From assembly GCF_029625295.1 (NCBI RefSeq), contig NZ_CP121112.1, forward strand, positions 620,001 through 684,000: a stretch of 64,000 bases of DNA, in the 5' to 3' direction. The notes below the pieces were generated by a model, which saw only the letters and a program-made list of their open reading frames with translations, had not been told where the DNA came from and made no database searches. Position 1 is the stretch's first letter, and the number at the start of each line of letters is the position of its first letter. The stretch is from Flavobacterium gyeonganense. Lineage in GTDB: Bacteria > Bacteroidota > Bacteroidia > Flavobacteriales > Flavobacteriaceae. This document shows positions 44,895 to 55,598 of this stretch, in pieces. Made by a program: the position numbers and the translations under genes.

Positions 44895-45922
44895 ATGAGT
44901 GAAAAAACCACTATATACGATATTGCTAAGAGACTAAACATTACTGCTGCTACTGTTTCAAGAGCTTTAAATAATAACCCGAAAATAAAAAAAGCACACG
45001 CGAATTAGTACAGCAAACAGCTGACTTAATGGGTTACAAACCCAACAAGTTGGCATTGGCTTTAAAAAGTGGAAGAAGCAACAATATAGGTATCATCGTT
45101 CCTCGCGTTGACAATAATTTTTTTGGAACCGTAATCAGAGGTATTGAAGAAGAACTGTATCCTCACGGCTATCATGTTATTATTTCACAGACTCATGATG
45201 ATCCCAAAAGAGAAAATGAAAACCTGTATGCTTTAATCGATGCACAGGTAGATGGCATCTTAATGTCTGTTACTGATGTTACTGATGAAAATTATGAAGC
45301 CTTTCAAAACGTTCTCCAAAAAAATGTTCCTTTAATTTTCTTTGACAGAACCAGGCATATTGACGGAGTTAGCTCTGTAACTATTAATGACTTTAAAGGA
45401 GGATATCTTACTACAAAACATTTAATCAATGAAGGCTGTAGACATATCGCTCATTTTTCCAGAGACCAGTCACTTGATATATTTAGAAATAGATTTTTAG
45501 GCTATAAGCAAGCGTTACTGGATAGTGGAATACCTTTTAAGGAAGAATATGTTATTCCTATTAAAAGTAGTGTAGAATCAGGAAAAGAAGCCATAGAAAT
45601 TTTATTACAGCTTGAAACTCCTCCGGATGCTATATTTTCTTCAAGTGATTTTGCCGCTTTAGGTGCCATTCAGGAATTAAAAGAAAGAAACATCTCTATT
45701 CCTGATGATTTTTGTGTAGCAGGATTCAGTAATGAACCTTTTACAAAGTTCATGGAACTATCAATAACTTCAGTCGACCAGTCTCCGCTTGAAATGGGAA
45801 AAATGGCTGCAAAGGTATTCTTAGAGCAAATAAGTAAAACCGAAACTATTAAAATACAAAAAAAGGTAATACTTGCACCCGAATTGCATATTCGCCAGTC
45901 TTCAACAAGAATTACCTTTTGA
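44895..45922 (+). pseudogene. LacI-family regulator, second paralogue, frameshifted at a 7-A run
   Basis: The gene begins MSEKTTIYDIAKRLNITAAT at the ATG at 44895, but the frame ends at TAG after KIKKAHAN. One more A in the run 44987-44993 restores TRELVQQTADLMGYKPNKLA and the rest of a 342-residue protein. It matches the first lacI gene almost throughout (GYKQALLDSGIPFKEEYVIP against GYKQALLDNGIQFNEKYVIQ). The likely explanation for the break is a sequencing error. If real, the paralogue would be dead and the first copy would act alone. A weak ATCGATGATA element at about 44815-44828 precedes it. Confidence 0.8.
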
Positions 45923-46011
45923 TCTCTCATTAAATAAATTATGTGAATTTTATTTAATTTGCAAATCGTTACGTTACATCTTAAATTTTTATCTCTAATG
46001 AGAAACAAAAA

Positions 46012-46037
46012 AAGGCAGCTTTATCAGCTGCCTTTCT
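46012..46037. terminator. Bidirectional terminator between lacI pair and uxaA
   Basis: AAAGGCAGCT-TTATC-AGCTGCCTTT lies between the convergent lacI and uxaA genes. Confidence 0.8.
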
Positions 46038-46078
46038 AGATAGTAAAAATTAATTATATAAGTTAAACGTTGGAAAAA

Positions 46079-47691
46079 TTATAATGAAACCCCTCTTTTC
46101 CAAGGAATAAACACATCTTGTTTCAACTGATCTGCTTTTGTTTCCACGTTTCCACTAGCTAATTCTATAATATAATCTACAAGTTCTTCTCCAACTTCCG
46201 TGATGTTTTTTTCACCAGTAATTACAGTTCCAGCATTGAAATCAATAATATCCGACATTCTATTGGTTAATGCCGTGTTCGAAGCTATTTTCACAACGGG
46301 CGCAACCGGATTTCCCATCGGATTTCCTAAACCTGTGGTAAATAAAACAATTGTTGCTCCTGATCCAACCAATCCTGTGGTACATTCAGCGTCATTTCCT
46401 GGTGTATTTAGGAGATTTAAACCTGGTTTTGAAATATATTCGCCATAATCCAAAACATCTACAATTGGTGCAGTACCACCTTTTTTAGATGCACCAGCAG
46501 ATTTCATAGCGTCGGTAATTAATCCGTCTTTAATATTTCCTGGAGATGGGTTCATATCAAACCCTGAACCTGCATCTACAACAGATTTTTCAAAAGCTTT
46601 CATCAAAGATAAAAACTTATCTGCTTTTTCTTCGTCCACACATCGGTTCATCAATTCTTGCTCAACGCCACATAATTCCGGAAACTCTGCCAAAATGGAT
46701 TTAGCTCCCAAAGCTGCGAAAATATCAGAAACAACTCCCAATGCCGGATTTGCCGATATACCTGAAAATCCGTCAGATCCGCCACATTCCAAACCAATAC
46801 TTAATTTTGAAATAGGAGCAGGTTTACGTTCAATTTTGTTAGCTCTTTTAATGGCTTCATAAGAATCTTTAATCACCATCTGGAACATTTGATCGGTAGT
46901 TCCAATTTGTTGCTGCTCGTAGATCAAAATTTCTTTATCACAATTTGGACTCATTGCTTTCAATGCAGCTTTGAAAATATCTACCTGCAAATTTTGACAG
47001 CCCAAACTTAAAATAGTAGCACCAGCAACATTTGGATTGTTAACATATCCTGCAAGCAGTTTTGCCAACAATTCAGAATCTTGTCGAATTCCTCCACAAC
47101 CACCTTGATGATTGATAAATTTTACTTCAATATTATCTAAAAGATTTTCATTTGAATTTCTCTCAGCTACTTCTTCTACACTTTTCTCTTCAATTAAAGA
47201 ACGTAATAAGTTCTTATAAGAAACTTCTTTTTTGGCAGTAATTCGTTTTCGAAAATATCTTTGAGTTTTTCGATATTTTTATTTTCACAAAAAACTAACG
47301 GAATAAATAGCCACACATTTTTAGTCCCAACTTGTCCATCTGTACGGTGGTACCCGTTGAAAGTTTTATCTTTCCAACGATCTACATTTGGTGGAGTCCA
47401 ACCTAAGTTTCCGTTTTTACCAAAAACTTTTTCGCTTTCATGTTTGACATTTTCAGTAGTAATTACCTCTCCTTTTTTTATAGGTTTTACAGCTTTCCCT
47501 ACCAAAACCCCATACATTATAATCTCATCACCAATTGCAAAATCTTTCTCTGTAATTTTATGTTTTGCTTTAACATCAGTTGTTGGTGAAACCGTAGTTC
47601 CTTCAAACATAATTTGTTCGTTTTGCACCAAATCAGTTAAAGCGACAATTACGTTATCTGCCGGATTTACTTTTATTAATTTTTTTTGCAT
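46079..47691 (-). pseudogene. uxaA: Altronate dehydratase, frameshifted at a 6-A run
   Basis: The N-terminal SAF domain (MQKKLIKVNPADNVIVALTD; DEIIMYGVLVGKAVKPIKKG) and RTDGQVGTKNVWLFIPLVFC are in one frame. The C-terminal part starting after NHQGGCGGIRQDSELLAKLL is in another. One more base in the run 47228-47233 gives ELLPKKEVSYKNLLRSLIEE and a complete protein of about 537 residues. UxaA dehydrates D-altronate to 2-keto-3-deoxygluconate. GLECGGSDGFSGISANPALG is the catalytic-domain signature. It is the last gene of the uronate operon, 21 nt after uxaB. An essential pathway gene broken this way argues for a read error. Confidence 0.88.
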
Positions 47692-47712
47692 GATAATAAT
47701 TTTAAAATCTAA

Positions 47713-49155
47713 TTAGTACTTTGCGCTGAAATTAGCGTAACCTTTTTCAATTCCATTTGCTTCAATTTCAGTTAAAGCTACAACTAATGCTTCAGAAAGA
47801 CCATTAATTTTTGTTAAATCCTGACCCCAAAAATCAGTGTTAGCCAAAACAGCATCCACAACTGAATCTAAAGCTCCTAATTGCCATGCACTGTTAAATG
47901 CCTCAACTAATTCGGGAGTATCTTTTACTGGCAATGCTTCATTATTCCATGTTCCTTTATAAAATTGTATTAAAGAAGCCAATGAAAAAGTCAAACTAAC
48001 CGGCAATTTTTTATTTGCATTATAATATCCTAATAAACTTGGTAAAACCCTTACTTTGAATTTTGAAATAGAATTTAAAGCAATATCAGCAAGTGCATGT
48101 TTGATAAATGGATTTTTAAAACGATCCATTACCTCTTCAGAATAGGCAGCGATTTCATTTTTGTCCATCGCAAGCGTTTCGCTGATTTCACTGATAACGC
48201 TGTTTACGAATTTCCCAGTAAAATCACCATTAACAGTTTCCATTACTAATTTGTTACCGTATAAAAGTGAAGTAGGAACCATTGCTGTATGCGCGCCATT
48301 CAAAATACGAACTTTTATCATCTTGAAAGGACGAATATCGTCAACGATTTTCACATTTAAATCCGTTTTATGAAAAGGAAGCTTTTGTTTTAAATCTTCA
48401 CCACCTTCGATAGCCCAAAGGAAAAATGGCTCAGCAGCAACAATTAAATTGTCCTGATAATCTAATTTATTGTTATAATCTTCAATTTCTGCTCTTGGGT
48501 ATCCCGGAACGATTCTGTCAACCAGAGTACTGTGGTATGTACACGCCTCCGTTAACCATGTTTTGAATGAATCCTCTAATTTCCATAAATCTGCATATTG
48601 TAAAATATATTTCTTTAGGGTCTCGGAATTATAATCGATCAATTCACAAGGAATGATAGTAACCCCTTTAGATGCATCGCCATTAAAATGCTTGAATCTT
48701 TCATATAACAAAACAGTTAGTTTGGCAGGAAATGCTACTGGCGGCTGCATATCCGGAGTATCAGTATCAATAAATTCAATTCCTGCTTCAGTAGTATTTG
48801 AAACAATAAACTGAAGTTCTTCTTCTTTAGCTAAAGCTAAATAATCTGCAAATTCAGTATATGGATTTATAGCTTTTACAATATTATCAATTAACTGGAT
48901 ATCCTGTATTTTTTCTCCTTTTTTAATACCATTCATGAACAGAGTATACAAACCATCCTGCTCATTAATCATGTTTACCATACCATCTTTTAATGGCTGA
49001 ACAACTGCAATACCAGCATTAAAATCAACCTCTTTGTTTAGTTTGTGAAAAGCATAATCAACAAATGCTCTTAGGAAGTTACCTTCACCAAACTGAACTA
49101 CTTTAATTGGATTTAATTTCTCTAATCCTGTATTTACTCTATTTAACTTTTTCAT
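47713..49155 (-). CDS. uxaB: Tagaturonate reductase (altronate oxidoreductase)
   Basis: The 480-residue protein belongs to the long-chain mannitol-dehydrogenase family: VVQFGEGNFLRAFVDYAFHK at the N-terminus, FIVSNTTEAGIEF, PFKMIKVRILNGAHTAMVPT with the conserved Lys and Asn-Gly-His. It reduces tagaturonate to altronate with NADH in the galacturonate branch. It lies between the aldolase gene and uxaA, on the same strand, after a 210-nt gap that may hold an internal promoter or processing site. Confidence 0.9.
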   Translation of the reverse strand: MKKLNRVNTGLEKLNPIKVVQFGEGNFLRAFVDYAFHKLNKEVDFNAGIAVVQPLKDGMVNMINEQDGLYTLFMNGIKKGEKIQDIQLIDNIVKAINPYTEFADYLALAKEEELQFIVSNTTEAGIEFIDTDTPDMQPPVAFPAKLTVLLYERFKHFNGDASKGVTIIPCELIDYNSETLKKYILQYADLWKLEDSFKTWLTEACTYHSTLVDRIVPGYPRAEIEDYNNKLDYQDNLIVAAEPFFLWAIEGGEDLKQKLPFHKTDLNVKIVDDIRPFKMIKVRILNGAHTAMVPTSLLYGNKLVMETVNGDFTGKFVNSVISEISETLAMDKNEIAAYSEEVMDRFKNPFIKHALADIALNSISKFKVRVLPSLLGYYNANKKLPVSLTFSLASLIQFYKGTWNNEALPVKDTPELVEAFNSAWQLGALDSVVDAVLANTDFWGQDLTKINGLSEALVVALTEIEANGIEKGYANFSAKY

Positions 49156-49365
49156 TTGAATTTTTCTCTAATAATGTTATAAATAACCTCATTAATCCCT
49201 TACCTGTTTTTTAATTGTAAAAGAAACATTACACTTGTAAAAGATTAAAATAAAGTTTGCTGTGAGGAGTGACAAGCTTTATTTTTCAAGCGTAATGTTC
49301 AATTACAACCTTTAAAACTCTAAAAAAAAATGCTTTACAATAAGGAACAACTAATTATTCTTTAT

Positions 49366-50037
49366 TTATTTTTTTCTAATATCTTTTATGATGTTTAAAA
49401 CATCACTTACTTTATTTTTCAATCCATCAAAATCCTGTTTATCCAACAAATCTTTTGATATTAATTGTGAGCCAAGACCAACACATGTAGCACCAGCATT
49501 CAGCCATGAAGACAAACTTTCTACAGTTGGATAAACGCCTCCTGTAGGCATAATTGTAGTCCATGGACATGGCCCTTTTATTGCTTTAATAAATTCTGGT
49601 CCGTAAGTATCTGCAGGAAATAACTTTACGACTTCACAGCCTAATTCTTCTGCTCTTGCAATTTCAGAAAGCGTTCCACAGCCGGGAGACCATAAAACTT
49701 TTCTACGGTTACATGCTATTGCAATATCTTCTCTAAATACCGGAGTTACAATAAAATTTGCACCAAGCTGCATATATAATGAAGCTGCTGCTGCATCAGT
49801 AACAGAACCAACACCTAGCATCATTCCAGGCAATTCGGCCAATGCATATTTATTTAATGCTCCAAAAACTTCAAAAGCAAAATCTCCTCTGCTGGTAAAT
49901 TCCATTAGTCTGGATCCTCCATCGTAACAGGCTTTTAATACTTTTTTACTGATTTCAATATCCGAATGAAAAAACAATGGAACCATCCCGTTGTCTTTCA
50001 TCGTCTGAGCTACTTCAATTCTTGAATACTTTGCCAT
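49366..50037 (-). CDS. eda: KDPG (2-keto-3-deoxy-6-phosphogluconate) aldolase
   Basis: The 223-residue protein reads MVPLFFHSDIEISKKVLKAC, GGSRLMEFTSRGDFAFEVFG with the catalytic Glu, FIVTPVFREDIA, and EVVKLFPADTYGPEFIKAIK with the Schiff-base Lys, then PTGGVYPTVESLSSWLNAGA. It splits KDPG into pyruvate and glyceraldehyde 3-phosphate, the end of the uronate route. It starts 7 nt after kdgK. Confidence 0.92.
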   Translation of the reverse strand: MAKYSRIEVAQTMKDNGMVPLFFHSDIEISKKVLKACYDGGSRLMEFTSRGDFAFEVFGALNKYALAELPGMMLGVGSVTDAAAASLYMQLGANFIVTPVFREDIAIACNRRKVLWSPGCGTLSEIARAEELGCEVVKLFPADTYGPEFIKAIKGPCPWTTIMPTGGVYPTVESLSSWLNAGATCVGLGSQLISKDLLDKQDFDGLKNKVSDVLNIIKDIRKK

Positions 50038-50044
50038 ACTTTAT

Positions 50045-51073
50045 TTATCTTGATACTAATCCGGCAGAGTTTCCTCCTGCCATGTTTTCAACTTCTTTTA
50101 ATGTAACTAAATTGTAATCTCCGGCAATTGTATGTTTCAAGCAACAAGCAGCTACTGCAAAATCTAATGCCTTTTGTTTATCCTCTTTGTATTCAACTAA
50201 TCCGTAGATTAATCCTCCCATAAAGGCGTCGCCACTACCTACCCTGTCAATTACAGGAGTTACTTCCTGTACAGCAGCATTAAAAATGGTTTTCCCATCA
50301 AATAAAACACCTCCGATTCTTTGATGAGAAGCACTAACGGAATAACGTAATGTAGTTGCCACTGTTTTTAAGTTCGGACAAAGCTCATATAACTTAGAAT
50401 ATAAAGCCGGTAATGATTTTTCGTCTTGATAATCCGGGTTTACTTTAGGTATTCCCAACATAAAATAAGCTGTATCAATGTCTCCTAAAATAACGTGACT
50501 GTATTTTAATAACTCAGGCATAACCTCGCTTGGTGTTTTGCCATATTGCCATAATTTTGATCTGTAATTCAAATCACATGAAATGGTCAATCCTAATTCA
50601 TGCGCTATCTGAACTGCTTCCAGACAAGCTTCTGCAGCACTTTGAGAAATAGCAGCCGAGATTCCGCTAAAGTGAAACCAGGTTGCTCCTTCAAGTACTT
50701 TTTTCCAGTCAATGTCCCCTTTTTTAATCGTTGCCATCGAGCTATGCGCGCGGTCGTACACCACATTGCTTCCTCTGGTTCCTGCTCCTGTTTCTAAATA
50801 ATACGTTCCTAAACGTTCTCCGCCGTAAACAATACTTTTAGACTCAACATTCATTTTACGCATCTCCTGCACAGCACAGTAACCAATTTCGTTTTCAGGC
50901 AATCTGGTAACAAACTCAGCATTAATACCGTAATTCGCTAAAGAAACACAAACGTTAAATTCACCTCCGCCATAAGAAGCTGTAAACGCTTTAGCCTGAG
51001 AAAAACGCAAATGTCTTTCTGTAGAAAAACGCAACATTATTTCGCCGAATGCAACTACTTTACTCATTGTCAA
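50045..51073 (-). CDS. kdgK: 2-keto-3-deoxygluconate kinase
   Basis: The 342-residue PfkB-family kinase shows VVAFGEIMLRFSTE at the N-terminus, YGGGEFNVCVSLANYGINAE and the C-terminal catalytic motif DRVGSGDAFMGGLIYGL. It phosphorylates 2-keto-3-deoxygluconate to KDPG. It joins the outputs of both uronate branches (UxaA and KduD) and lies 7 nt from eda and 7 nt from uxaC, which indicates one operon. Confidence 0.92.
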   Translation of the reverse strand: MTMSKVVAFGEIMLRFSTERHLRFSQAKAFTASYGGGEFNVCVSLANYGINAEFVTRLPENEIGYCAVQEMRKMNVESKSIVYGGERLGTYYLETGAGTRGSNVVYDRAHSSMATIKKGDIDWKKVLEGATWFHFSGISAAISQSAAEACLEAVQIAHELGLTISCDLNYRSKLWQYGKTPSEVMPELLKYSHVILGDIDTAYFMLGIPKVNPDYQDEKSLPALYSKLYELCPNLKTVATTLRYSVSASHQRIGGVLFDGKTIFNAAVQEVTPVIDRVGSGDAFMGGLIYGLVEYKEDKQKALDFAVAACCLKHTIAGDYNLVTLKEVENMAGGNSAGLVSR

Positions 51074-51080
51074 TATTTAA

Positions 51081-52487
51081 TTAAAATTTAAAATATTCTT
51101 TTGCATTGTTATACGAAATATCAGAAACCATTTTCCCGATCCATTCCATATCAGCAGGAAGTTCACCTCTCTGAATTTCATCTCCAAGAAGATTACAAAG
51201 AATACGTCTGAAATATTCGTGTCTTGGGAAAGACAAGAAACTTCTGGAGTCGGTCAGCATTCCAACAAAACAGCTAATTAATCCCATGTTTGAAAGGGCA
51301 TTTAATTGTTTTGTCATTCCGTCTTTCTGATCCAAAAACCACCATCCTGAACCAAACTGCACTTTTCCTCTAACGCTTCCGTCATTAAAGTTACCAATCA
51401 TGGTAGCCATTACCTCGTTATCAGCAGGGTTTAGGTTATAAATAATTGTTTTTGTTAATTTATCTTTACTATCTAAAGCATTTAAAAAAGCAGATAATTT
51501 TTGAGCCTGAGGATAATCCCCGATAGAATCCCATCCTGTGTCAGGTCCTAAAATTCTGTGCATACGCGCATTATTGTTACGTAAAGCTCCTAAGTGAAAT
51601 TGCTGAACCCATCCCAATTCATGGTATGTTTCAGATAAAAACAATAATACTGCACTCTGGAATTTCAATGCTTCTTCAGGAGTAATCGTTTGATTTTCTC
51701 TTTTCTTTTTGAAGATTGCATTTACTTCAGATTCAGTAAAGTTTTCGAAATAAATCTGATCTAAACCATGATCACTTAACTTACATCCGTTTGCATTAAA
51801 GAAATCAATTCTTTTTCTTAGTGCTGAAAGTAAATCAGCGTAAGTACTGATTGCTACTCCGGACACATCCCCCAATGTGTCCAGATAAGCATTGTAACCG
51901 TCATTTGAAATCAAAATAGCTTTATCAGGCCTAAAAGCCGTGCTCATTTTAGTTTCAAAAGGATTACTGTTTAATTTTTGGTGAAACTCTAAAGTATCAA
52001 TAGGATCTTCTGTAGTACAAACTAGTTCAGCATTTACTTTTTTAAGCAAATTGCGTGTACTGTATTCTGCCGAGTTTACTTTTGCCGAAGCTTCCTCATA
52101 TATTCTTTCAGCAGATTTTTCATTCAGCAAATCGTAAATATCAAAATAACGTGCCAATTCTAAGTGAGTCCAATGATACAAAGGATTACGCATTGTATAC
52201 GGAACTGTTTTTGCCCAGTTTAAGAATTTATCTTTATCAGAACCATTACCTGTAACAAACTGCTCGTTAATTCCTAATGTACGCATTGCACGCCATTTGT
52301 AGTGATCTCCGTTTATCCACACATTTGTGATATTGTCAAAAATTTTATCTTCTGCAATAAACTGTGGATTTAAGTGATTGTGATAATCAATAATAGGCTG
52401 ATTTTTCGAATAGTTATGGTATAACTCCTCAGCGTATTTATTTTCAAGTAAAAAATTATCGTTTATGAATGTTTTATTAGAACTCAT
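51081..52487 (-). CDS. uxaC: Uronate (glucuronate/galacturonate) isomerase
   Basis: The 468-residue protein has the amidohydrolase-like metal motif IIDYHNHLNPQFIAED near residue 33, WKWRAMRTLG-type sequence (HYKWRAMRTLGINEQFVTGN) and RFLSFPRHEYFRRILCNLLG near the C-terminus. It converts galacturonate to tagaturonate (and glucuronate to fructuronate). Length and motifs are typical. It lies 7 nt upstream of kdgK and 24 nt after kduD. Confidence 0.93.
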   Translation of the reverse strand: MSSNKTFINDNFLLENKYAEELYHNYSKNQPIIDYHNHLNPQFIAEDKIFDNITNVWINGDHYKWRAMRTLGINEQFVTGNGSDKDKFLNWAKTVPYTMRNPLYHWTHLELARYFDIYDLLNEKSAERIYEEASAKVNSAEYSTRNLLKKVNAELVCTTEDPIDTLEFHQKLNSNPFETKMSTAFRPDKAILISNDGYNAYLDTLGDVSGVAISTYADLLSALRKRIDFFNANGCKLSDHGLDQIYFENFTESEVNAIFKKKRENQTITPEEALKFQSAVLLFLSETYHELGWVQQFHLGALRNNNARMHRILGPDTGWDSIGDYPQAQKLSAFLNALDSKDKLTKTIIYNLNPADNEVMATMIGNFNDGSVRGKVQFGSGWWFLDQKDGMTKQLNALSNMGLISCFVGMLTDSRSFLSFPRHEYFRRILCNLLGDEIQRGELPADMEWIGKMVSDISYNNAKEYFKF

Positions 52488-52511
52488 GATTTTTTTAATA
52501 TAATAGAAAAA

Positions 52512-53303
52512 TTATTCTTCGTTAGATGGTTTTCCAATTGTTGCAAGGATTCCGCCATCAACATATAAAATGTGACCGTTAACAAAATCACTGGCTTTTG
52601 ATGACAAGAATATTGCAGCTCCAGCTAAATCACTTGGATCTCCCCATTTTGCAGCAGGAGTTCTGCTAATGATAAAATCGTTAAAAGGATGTCCGTCAAC
52701 TCGGATTGGCTTAGTTTGCTCAGTTGCAAAATAACCAGGTCCGATTCCGTTTATCTGAACATTATATTTTGCCCATTCTGTTGCCATATTTTTGGTCAGC
52801 ATTTTCAAACCTCCTTTTGCGGCAGCGTAGGCAGAAACCGTATTTCTACCCAATTCACTCATCATAGAGCAAATGTTGATGATTTTCCCTTGTCTTCTTT
52901 CGATCATTCCTTTAGCAACATGCTTAGAAACAATAAACGGGCTAACTAAATCAATATCAACAACCTCTCTGAAATCAGCAACTTCCATTTCCAATAGAGG
53001 AATTCTTTTAATGATTCCGGCGTTATTGATTAAAATATCGATTGATCCTACTTCGCTTTCAATTTTCGCTACAGCAGCACTAACTTCTTTTTCTTCTGTT
53101 ACATTGAATTTGTAACCAACAGCATTAATTCCTTCACTTTTTAATTCTGCTACAGCATTATCAATTTTTTCCTGAGAAGAGTTTCCGTTAACGACAATCG
53201 TTGCGCCTGCCTGACCTAATCCTTTTGCCATTGCCATTCCCAGTCCGTGAGTACTTCCTGTGATTAAAGCAACTTTTCCTTTTATATCAAATAAGTTTGT
53301 CAT
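52512..53303 (-). CDS. kduD: 2-keto-3-deoxygluconate oxidoreductase (SDR)
   Basis: The 263-residue short-chain dehydrogenase has TGSTHGLGMAMAKGLGQAGA, INNAGIIKRIPLLEM, the catalytic SAYAAAKGGLKMLTKNMATE and LYVDGGILATIG. KduD reduces 2,5-diketo-3-deoxygluconate made by KduI to 2-keto-3-deoxygluconate, feeding KdgK. It follows kduI by 5 nt. Confidence 0.92.
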   Translation of the reverse strand: MTNLFDIKGKVALITGSTHGLGMAMAKGLGQAGATIVVNGNSSQEKIDNAVAELKSEGINAVGYKFNVTEEKEVSAAVAKIESEVGSIDILINNAGIIKRIPLLEMEVADFREVVDIDLVSPFIVSKHVAKGMIERRQGKIINICSMMSELGRNTVSAYAAAKGGLKMLTKNMATEWAKYNVQINGIGPGYFATEQTKPIRVDGHPFNDFIISRTPAAKWGDPSDLAGAAIFLSSKASDFVNGHILYVDGGILATIGKPSNEE

Positions 53304-53308
53304 GATTC

Positions 53309-54148
53309 TTATCTTAAATCTGTGATTTTACAAACATCCATATCTCCGTAATCTAAATTCTCACCTGCCATTCCCCAGATAAAAGTGTAATTGCTCGTTC
53401 CTGAACCGGAGTGAATAGACCATGGCGGAGAAATTACTGCCTGATGATTATTCATCCAGATATGTCTTGTTTCCTGAGGCTGTCCCATAAAATGGCATAC
53501 GGCCTGGTTTTCCGGGATATCTAAATAAAAATACACTTCCATACGACGATCGTGAACGTGTGCCGGCATGGTATTCCAAACACTCCCAGGTTTTAATTCT
53601 GTCATACCCATTTGTAATTGGCAAGTTGTGACAACACTACCAATAATCATTTGGTTTACAGTTCGGTGATTAGCCGTTTCCATTGTTCCCAACTGTAGTT
53701 TATTAGCTTCAGCTAAACTTACTTTTTTAGTTGGATAAGTGGTGTGTGCTGGTGCAGAGTTTAAATAAAATTTAGCTGGATTACTGCTGTCGTCGCTTTT
53801 AAAAACAACGTCTTTATTTCCAGCACCGATATACAAAGCATCTTTAAAACCTAACTCATAAGATGTTCCTTCCACAACAACAGAACCACTTCCTCCTACA
53901 TTAATAATACCCAACTCTCTTCTCTCCAAAAAATAAGGTGCTTTAAGCGGATCAATAGTTTCCAAAACTAAATTTCCTTTTACCGGAACTGCTGAACCGG
54001 TTATATATCTGTCATAATGAGAATAAACGAATACTACTTCATCTTCCTGCATCAAATCATTAATCAGAAACTCATTTCTCAATTGCTGGGTATCATATTT
54101 TTTTACAGCCTCAGGGCTTGATGCGTATCTTGAACTATATTTTGTCAT
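53309..54148 (-). CDS. kduI: 5-keto-4-deoxyuronate isomerase
   Basis: The 279-residue double-cupin protein begins with the family-typical RYASSPEAVKKYDTQQLRNE and has the zinc-site block TMPAHVHDRRMEVYFYLDI, then PPWSIHSGSGTSNYTFIWGM near the C-terminus. It isomerises the unsaturated uronate product of pectate lyase plus GH105. It is the first gene of the operon kduI-kduD-uxaC-kdgK-eda-uxaB-uxaA, with a LacI-type operator 14 nt upstream of the start. Confidence 0.93.
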   Translation of the reverse strand: MTKYSSRYASSPEAVKKYDTQQLRNEFLINDLMQEDEVVFVYSHYDRYITGSAVPVKGNLVLETIDPLKAPYFLERRELGIINVGGSGSVVVEGTSYELGFKDALYIGAGNKDVVFKSDDSSNPAKFYLNSAPAHTTYPTKKVSLAEANKLQLGTMETANHRTVNQMIIGSVVTTCQLQMGMTELKPGSVWNTMPAHVHDRRMEVYFYLDIPENQAVCHFMGQPQETRHIWMNNHQAVISPPWSIHSGSGTSNYTFIWGMAGENLDYGDMDVCKITDLR

Positions 54149-54161
54149 AATTTTAAATTAA

Positions 54162-54175
54162 TGTAATCGATTGCA
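54162..54175. promoter_or_regulatory. LacI-type operator before kduI
   Basis: TGTAATCGATTGCA lies 14 nt from the kduI ATG, so a bound repressor would block the start of the long uronate operon. Same motif as 43354 and 57183. Confidence 0.75.
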
Positions 54176-54235
54176 CAAAATTATATTTTTATATTTAAAT
54201 ATCATAATAGAAATGAAAATTTATTTGTGTAATTA

Positions 54236-55552
54236 TCACACTTCTACTTTTTTCATTTTCGGAACTAAGATATGCATAATTAACCATGCTGAAAGATATG
54301 CTGCTCCACAAATACAAAACATTATAAAATATCCTGTTTCAATTTTTCCAATTTTAGTATAATAAACAAACATATTTTTTTGTACTAAAACCGTTAGTAA
54401 AATTCCTCCAAGTGCTCCAAACATTCCTCCTATTCCTGTTACAGAAGCAGTTGCTTTTTTAGGAAACATATCAGACACAGTTGTAAATATATTTGCACTC
54501 CACGCCTGATGCGCAGAAACCGCCAAACCTATTACTAAAATTGCCCACCACATATTTATTGTTCCTAAATATTGAGAGAACAATACGGGTAAAACAGCAA
54601 AAGCATAAAGCAGCATACTTGTTTTTCGTGCTTTATATGCCGGCCAGTTTTTCTCAATTAATTTTAATGGAAGCCAGCCGCCAAAAATACTTCCAACACT
54701 TCCTATCACATATACTAAAGCGCAGGGCCAGATAATTTCTGTAGCTGAAAGTTTATATTGCTTCATCAGGAAATCAGGCAACCAGAACAAATAAAACCAC
54801 CAAACGGGATCTGTCAACAATTTTCCAATTGCAAAAGCCCATGTTTGACGAAAACCCAACAATTTCAACCACGAAACTTTCTCTGTATCTTTTTCTTCAA
54901 TTAACTCAGTTTTATCAGCAGTAATATATTCTAATTCTGCCTGAGATAAACGCTTTTGTTTTTGAGGCACTTCATATAAAACGAACCATAATGCCAACCA
55001 TATAAATCCTATAACACCTGTAGCAATAAATGCCCATTGCCAACCATAATTTTCTGCTATAAAAGGAACAGATAAAGGAACAATTATGGCACCAATATTA
55101 CTTCCTGAATTGAAGATACCCGTTGCCAAAGCACGCTCTTTTTGTGGAAACCATTCTGCTGTAGCTTTTATCGCTGCAGGAAAATTACCTGCCTCCGTCA
55201 CACCTAAAAACACACGTGCTATTAAAAAACCTCCTGTCCCGGTAGCAAATGCATGCCCAACAGCTGCCAAACTCCATAAACCGGTTGCTATTGCATAACC
55301 TAATTTTGTACCTAATTTATCAATAATTCCTCCTGCAATCAGCATTCCAAGTGCATAGGCAATTTTAAAAGCCAATTCTATATTAGAGTAATCAATTACT
55401 TCCTGCTCCGGGGTCCAGTGAAAGGCTTCTGCAAGAAAAGGCCGTAGATAACTAATTACATTTCGATCTAAATAATTTACGGTAGTAGCAAAGAAAACTA
55501 AGCTACAGATAGTCCAGCGATACTTTCCTATCGCGGCATTGGTTTGGTTCAT
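54236..55552 (-). CDS. MFS hexuronate transporter, ExuT-like (first)
   Basis: The 438-residue protein has about 12 membrane segments and starts IGKYRWTICSLVFFATTVNY with LDRNVISYLRPFL, the ExuT/phthalate-permease hallmark. GVTEAGNFPAAIKATAEWFP follows. It would import galacturonate or oligouronides over the inner membrane by proton symport. It lies 87 nt upstream of kduI, downstream of a second, related transporter. Substrate is inferred from context. Confidence 0.88.
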   Translation of the reverse strand: MNQTNAAIGKYRWTICSLVFFATTVNYLDRNVISYLRPFLAEAFHWTPEQEVIDYSNIELAFKIAYALGMLIAGGIIDKLGTKLGYAIATGLWSLAAVGHAFATGTGGFLIARVFLGVTEAGNFPAAIKATAEWFPQKERALATGIFNSGSNIGAIIVPLSVPFIAENYGWQWAFIATGVIGFIWLALWFVLYEVPQKQKRLSQAELEYITADKTELIEEKDTEKVSWLKLLGFRQTWAFAIGKLLTDPVWWFYLFWLPDFLMKQYKLSATEIIWPCALVYVIGSVGSIFGGWLPLKLIEKNWPAYKARKTSMLLYAFAVLPVLFSQYLGTINMWWAILVIGLAVSAHQAWSANIFTTVSDMFPKKATASVTGIGGMFGALGGILLTVLVQKNMFVYYTKIGKIETGYFIMFCICGAAYLSAWLIMHILVPKMKKVEV

Positions 55553-55598
55553 AATTCAGTTTGGTTTGGTTGGTTAAATTAGTTAGTATAAAATCTTT

